Origin: a virus
DNA length: 64,000 bases
Virus record (IMG/VR): IMGVR_UViG_3300027704_000017
Span: 1-64,000 of that record
Reading direction: 5' to 3' (one strand)
Shown: piece after piece, positions 61,633 through 64,000 of the stretch
How positions within the stretch are numbered: the first letter of the stretch is position 1
How the letters are laid out: every line of letters begins with the position of its first letter
Translations under genes and position numbers: made by a program
The notes under the pieces: model-generated
What the model saw: the letters and a program-made list of their open reading frames with translations, nothing else
The model's database searches: none
What the model was told of the DNA's origin: nothing

Positions 61633-61715
61633 TGTATGACTGCTTGCAGAATATACACTTATATGAGTACCCAATAGAAGAAGTCAAAGAACTACTAAAG
61701 AGGATTAAAGTATGA
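61587..61715 (+). CDS. Small helical protein
   Basis: This encodes 42 residues from a GTG at 61587. It is amphipathic and charged (EEIDRRLKEWNMMYD; IEEVKELLKRIKV). Its stop overlaps the MazG start (ATGA), as real genes do here, but there is no clear ribosome-binding site. It may instead be the continuation of the previous ORF after a -1 shift. Confidence 0.5.
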   Translation: MSQEEIDRRLKEWNMMYDCLQNIHLYEYPIEEVKELLKRIKV

Positions 61716-62092
61716 TACAAGCAACAAATTTTGAGAAAGCCGGTGATTTTATGGAGGCTTTCGGACAAGAAGTTCGCTATATCCCTATCATCCCCGCAGT
61801 GAGTGAGATGGCATTACGACTAGACCTTATCGAAGAAGAAGTACAAGAGCTTCGTGATGGTATGGGCAAAGCCTCCTTACTAGAGATAGCTGATGCACTT
61901 ACTGACATTTTATATGTAGTGTATGGAGCAGGGCATACCTTTGGTATTGATCTGGACGAATGTTATAACGAAGTACACCGTAGTAACATGACTAAGCTCG
62001 GAGAAGACGGCAGACCTATGTACCGCCCTGATGGTAAGGTAATGAAAGGCCCGAACTACGAAGAACCCAACTTAATCCCATTTGTGAACTAG
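61712..62092 (+). CDS. mazG: MazG-like nucleotide pyrophosphohydrolase
   Basis: This encodes 126 residues. The MazG/PRA-PH metal motif EEEVQELRDG and the later EIADALTDILYVVYG give the E-x-x-E and E-x-x-D ligands. The C-terminus (YRPDGKVMKGPNYEEPNL) is typical of the marine phage versions. It hydrolyses (d)NTPs; marine phage MazG acts mainly on dGTP and dCTP. It fits the nucleotide-pool theme of ThyX, Nrd and the diphosphohydrolase. Confidence 0.88.
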   Translation: MIQATNFEKAGDFMEAFGQEVRYIPIIPAVSEMALRLDLIEEEVQELRDGMGKASLLEIADALTDILYVVYGAGHTFGIDLDECYNEVHRSNMTKLGEDGRPMYRPDGKVMKGPNYEEPNLIPFVN

Positions 62093-62101
62093 GAGAATAC
62101 T

Positions 62102-62299
62102 ATGTTTGATACCTTTGGTACCTTTGGTATGTTTAAAGAAATTGATGAGCAAGCGCAGTTTGAGCTAGTAGAGAATGGCTTTGTCCTTAGACTCTCTGGC
62201 CGTGATGCAAAAGACGACTACGTTAATAAGTCTTTTATCTACGCTACTAAAGAAGACTTCTTTGAAGCACTGAGTGACTTAGTGGAGGAGAGAAAATGA
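62102..62299 (+). CDS. Small acidic hypothetical protein
   Basis: This encodes 65 residues, with AGGAG upstream. A beta segment FVLRLSGRDAKDDYVNKSFIY precedes a helix ending LSDLVEERK. It is coupled to the next gene by ATGA. No recognised family. Confidence 0.68.
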   Translation: MFDTFGTFGMFKEIDEQAQFELVENGFVLRLSGRDAKDDYVNKSFIYATKEDFFEALSDLVEERK

Positions 62300-62565
62300 A
62301 AAAAGTATTAGTAGAGACAATCTATACTTTTAAGCACAGCTACCTCTGTGACATTCCTGATGAGTCTCCCAAAGAGTGGGCAATGGATATTGTTACTATG
62401 GAGGAAGCAGAGGAGTTTACACAGGAGGGCATGGGTGAGATGATCATTGGTTGTCGTGTTGTGAGCACTGAAGAAGCTGTTGAATACTACAACGAAGTCA
62501 ACCCGAACTTTCCAGTTACTAAGATTGATAGATTCGTAACCCCGTGGAGCCAGGATGATGAGTGA
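62296..62565 (+). CDS. Small acidic hypothetical protein
   Basis: This encodes 89 residues, with GGAGGAG upstream. An N-terminal beta strand (KKVLVETIYTFKHSYLCDI) is followed by two acidic helices. It shares the tightly packed organisation of this block. Function unknown. Confidence 0.68.
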   Translation: MKKVLVETIYTFKHSYLCDIPDESPKEWAMDIVTMEEAEEFTQEGMGEMIIGCRVVSTEEAVEYYNEVNPNFPVTKIDRFVTPWSQDDE

Positions 62566-62779
62566 TATGCTCAAGAAGTATAACCACTTCGTACACGAGA
62601 TGTGGAACGCTAACACAGAGGAGCGGCAAGCCTATGGTGAGCCTATCCTCAGTAAGGAAGAATACATACTAGAGAATAATACCTTTCTCGAAGATACTTT
62701 TTGGATAAATCAGTATGGAGATAAGGTTTGGGACGGTGAGAAATACACCGAGCGGAGAAACATAGATGGCGTACAGTAA
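62555..62779 (+). CDS. Small acidic hypothetical protein
   Basis: This encodes 74 residues from ATG 62555 (or the next ATG, 62558). Helical and acidic with many aromatic residues (YNHFVHEMWNANTEERQAYG). It overlaps IscU by 14 bases. No recognised function. Confidence 0.65.
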   Translation: MMSDMLKKYNHFVHEMWNANTEERQAYGEPILSKEEYILENNTFLEDTFWINQYGDKVWDGEKYTERRNIDGVQ

Positions 62780-63206
62780 ACAACTATTAGACCACTACGA
62801 GAACCCACGCAATGTGGGTACAATGGATGAAGATGCTAGTAATGTAGGTACTGGTATGGTTGGAGCACCAGCCTGTGGAGATGTTATGCGTGATGAAGAT
62901 GCTAGTAATGTAGGTACTGGTATGGTTGGAGCACCAGCCTGTGGAGATGTTATGCGTCTTCAGATTAAAGTAGAGAATGATATAATTGTAGATGCTAAGT
63001 TTAAGACTTACGGTTGCGGTAGTGCAATAGCATCTTCAAGTCTTCTTACTGACTGGGTGAAAGGAATGCACCTAGATGATGCTAATCAAGTTAAGAACAC
63101 ACAACTAGCGCAAGAACTAGCATTACCACCTGTGAAGATACATTGTTCCGTACTCGCAGAGGATGCGATAAAGTCAGCCATTCAAAACTACAGAAGTAAG
63201 GGCTAG
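62766..63206 (+). CDS. iscU: Fe-S cluster scaffold protein IscU
   Basis: This encodes 146 residues, very close to gammaproteobacterial IscU from MAYSKQLLDHYENPRNVG to the end. The three cluster Cys lie in GAPACGDVM, TYGCGSAIASSS and PPVKIHCSVLAEDAI, and the Asp and His partners are present. An exact 66-bp duplication (62826-62957) repeats 22 residues including the first Cys motif; without it the length is 124, near the normal 128. The closeness to enterobacterial-type IscU suggests recent transfer from a gammaproteobacterial host. It would supply Fe-S clusters, for which two phage radical SAM enzymes are obvious clients. Confidence 0.92.
   Translation: MAYSKQLLDHYENPRNVGTMDEDASNVGTGMVGAPACGDVMRDEDASNVGTGMVGAPACGDVMRLQIKVENDIIVDAKFKTYGCGSAIASSSLLTDWVKGMHLDDANQVKNTQLAQELALPPVKIHCSVLAEDAIKSAIQNYRSKG
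62826..62957 (+). repeat. 66-bp exact tandem duplication inside iscU
   Basis: 62826-62891 and 62892-62957 are identical, in frame (22 codons), and duplicate the first cluster-binding Cys. Confidence 0.95.
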
Positions 63207-63288
63207 GAAAAATAAATTGTGTAAGTCAGCTTCATATTCCTACTTTTTCATTCAGTCTAAAACAATATACCTACCCAAAAATTAGACC

Positions 63289-63317
63289 TTTACAGATTTG
63301 AAAATGTGTGATATAAT
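63289..63317 (+). promoter_or_regulatory. Sigma70-type promoter TTTACA-17-TATAAT (plus)
   Basis: The -35 TTTACA (63289-63294) and -10 TATAAT (63312-63317) are 17 bases apart. Transcription would start near 63324 and run into the hairpin-rich, gene-free stretch. Confidence 0.78.
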
Positions 63318-63377
63318 AAATCATAATTTGATACTAGAGACCAACAACAAGGTCACTCAATACTTCTTCTCAACTAG

Positions 63378-63474
63378 ATAATAATTGTTTTAATAGAGGT
63401 GATGTTGCAAGACACCCTGGAACCTAAGTGTAAGGGTGTTGTCTTGTGTTACCTCTGATTAAACTGATTATTAT
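63378..63474 (+). ncRNA. Long imperfect hairpin, candidate structured RNA
   Basis: The two arms pair over about 33 bp: ATAATAAT, TTTAAT, AGAGGT, CAAGAC and ACCCT on the left each find their complement in order on the right, with small bulges and two G-T pairs. The apical loop is about 12-14 bases. It begins about 55 bases after the expected transcription start. It is seen directly in sequence; an RNA role is inference, and a DNA role at an origin is the alternative. Confidence 0.6.
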
Positions 63475-63549
63475 AAATCAACACATATACTGTGTATCAA
63501 CTAAGAGTTACCTATGACCAATTGTTGATGACTAAGAACAATCAAACAG

Positions 63550-63580
63550 GACTGCGATAAACCCTTATCAACAAGCAGTC
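63550..63580 (+). other. Nested hairpin
   Basis: GACTGC pairs with GCAGTC, enclosing GATAA paired with TTATC and a 5-base bulge. It lies downstream of the long hairpin in the same possible transcript. Confidence 0.6.
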
Positions 63581-63747
63581 TTAATCTATTTAACTAAAAC
63601 TCCCTTTTTACTACAACTATGTCTAAGAGCGAAATTGTACCCGATTCGCGATTGGTCATTAAAACTCGTATTCCTTTACCATAATTGTTTACAATTCTTT
63701 ATGCTTGCACTAGTAGCAGGGTAATCTTTCCTTACTTTTCTAGATAA

Positions 63748-63780
63748 TAAAAAGCTCCAGCCTATTTCTAGACCAGAGCT
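63748..63780 (-). terminator. Rho-independent terminator (minus)
   Basis: On the minus strand AGCTCTGG pairs with CTGGAGCT (two G-T pairs) around a 12-base loop and is followed by TTTTTATT. It ends the minus-strand gene that enters the window at its right edge. Confidence 0.85.
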
Positions 63781-63823
63781 ACTACGCATAATCCCCGTGG
63801 ACGGGGTTAAGGCTTGTTACTTG

Positions 63824-64000
63824 TTATGTCCCCGTAGCGAGTTCCAACGCTTTGAGAGCTGCCTTCGGACTTTTATCGAGACCCACCAGATCCTCAATCT
63901 CAATGTCCAGATTCTCAGCGATATTAGACACCAGCTCCATTTTCGTAACAGGTAACAGGTGTTTCACCGGTCTTGCTTGTATAGATAGCACGTTGATATA
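63824..64000 (-). CDS. C-terminal end of a minus-strand gene (truncated by window)
   Basis: The last 58 codons of a gene starting beyond the window, ending at TAA 63824-63826. The visible end is helical and acidic (KMELVSNIAENLDIEIEDLVGLD). It resembles a small SAP/HeH-like C-terminal domain, but too little is seen to name it. The terminator about 45 bases on supports it as a real gene. Confidence 0.7.
   Translation of the reverse strand, partial: YINVLSIQARPVKHLLPVTKMELVSNIAENLDIEIEDLVGLDKSPKAALKALELATGT

Larger units (their letters stand above)
63207..63823. other. Non-coding structured region (about 600 bases)
   Basis: No convincing gene lies here on either strand. It holds a promoter (63289-63317), a long imperfect hairpin (63378-63474), smaller dyads at 63481-63495, 63521-63542, 63550-63580 and 63683-63696, and a minus-strand terminator (63748-63780). 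An 18-codon ORF in the long hairpin's loop side (63402 on) has poor start-site spacing. 63207-63288 shows nothing. The region could hold a structured RNA, a replication origin or both. Confidence 0.75.

Noticed and set aside
63402-63458. 18-codon ORF inside the long hairpin
   Set aside because: The AGAGGT lies too close to the ATG for initiation, and the arms pair too well for this to be mainly coding; an RNA or DNA structure explains it better.
63207-63823. tRNA genes in the non-coding region
   Set aside because: None of the hairpins has a T-loop, anticodon arm and acceptor stem in cloverleaf order.

Overview
The window is about 64 kb of a lytic tailed-phage genome (Caudoviricetes, siphovirus type). 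The evidence is an HK97-type portal and protease/capsid fusion, a tail terminator, tail-tube proteins, a 1288-residue tape measure, a 2206-residue tip protein, and a full replication and nucleotide module. I see no integrase, repressor or tRNA gene. The host is probably a marine gammaproteobacterium: the phage carries an IscU very close to the enterobacterial protein, and nearly all promoters fit sigma70. Host and habitat are inference.

Layout. (1) 1-29430, plus strand: virion genes. These are portal, protease-capsid fusion (broken by a frameshift near 2340), connectors, tail terminator, two tail-tube-like proteins, tail assembly chaperones, tape measure, distal tail protein, a giant tip protein with repeated C-terminal modules, small fibre proteins, and a roughly 1455-residue threonine-rich repeat protein broken by a 13-bp duplication. 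Putative sugar-related proteins, another structural protein and a COQ4-family protein follow. A bidirectional terminator closes the block. (2) 29467-57313, minus strand: ribonucleotide reductase with its redoxin, FEN nuclease, Hjc-like nuclease, SbcC/SbcD, ssDNA-binding protein, UvsW-like helicase, PhoH, DNA polymerase I, primase, DnaB helicase, split NAD-dependent ligase, SANT-like DNA-binding proteins, dNTP diphosphohydrolase, ThyX, glycosyltransferases, and lysis genes. Embedded in the replication operon is a run of unusual enzymes: two radical SAM/SPASM paralogues, a short-chain dehydrogenase and a JmjC-type cupin oxygenase. (3) 57531-63206, plus strand: many small early-type genes, including ribosomal protein bS21, zinc-ribbon and zincin-like proteins, small membrane proteins, MazG and IscU. 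(4) 63207-63823: a promoter followed by a non-coding region rich in hairpins, then the end of a minus-strand gene that runs off the window.

Regulation is unusually legible. Fifteen promoters share a -35 box, an exact 17-bp spacer and a -10 box. Most carry an AT-rich TAGTTC-like upstream tail, and some share the downstream leader and ribosome-binding site. Rho-independent terminators mark the operon ends.

The most interesting points are the host-process genes (bS21, IscU, COQ4-like, JmjC cupin, radical SAM pair), the structured non-coding locus at 63.3-63.7 kb, the threonine-rich fibre with its frameshifting duplication, and four exact tandem duplications elsewhere in coding sequence. The duplications and the capsid frameshift could be assembly artefacts and should be checked against reads first.
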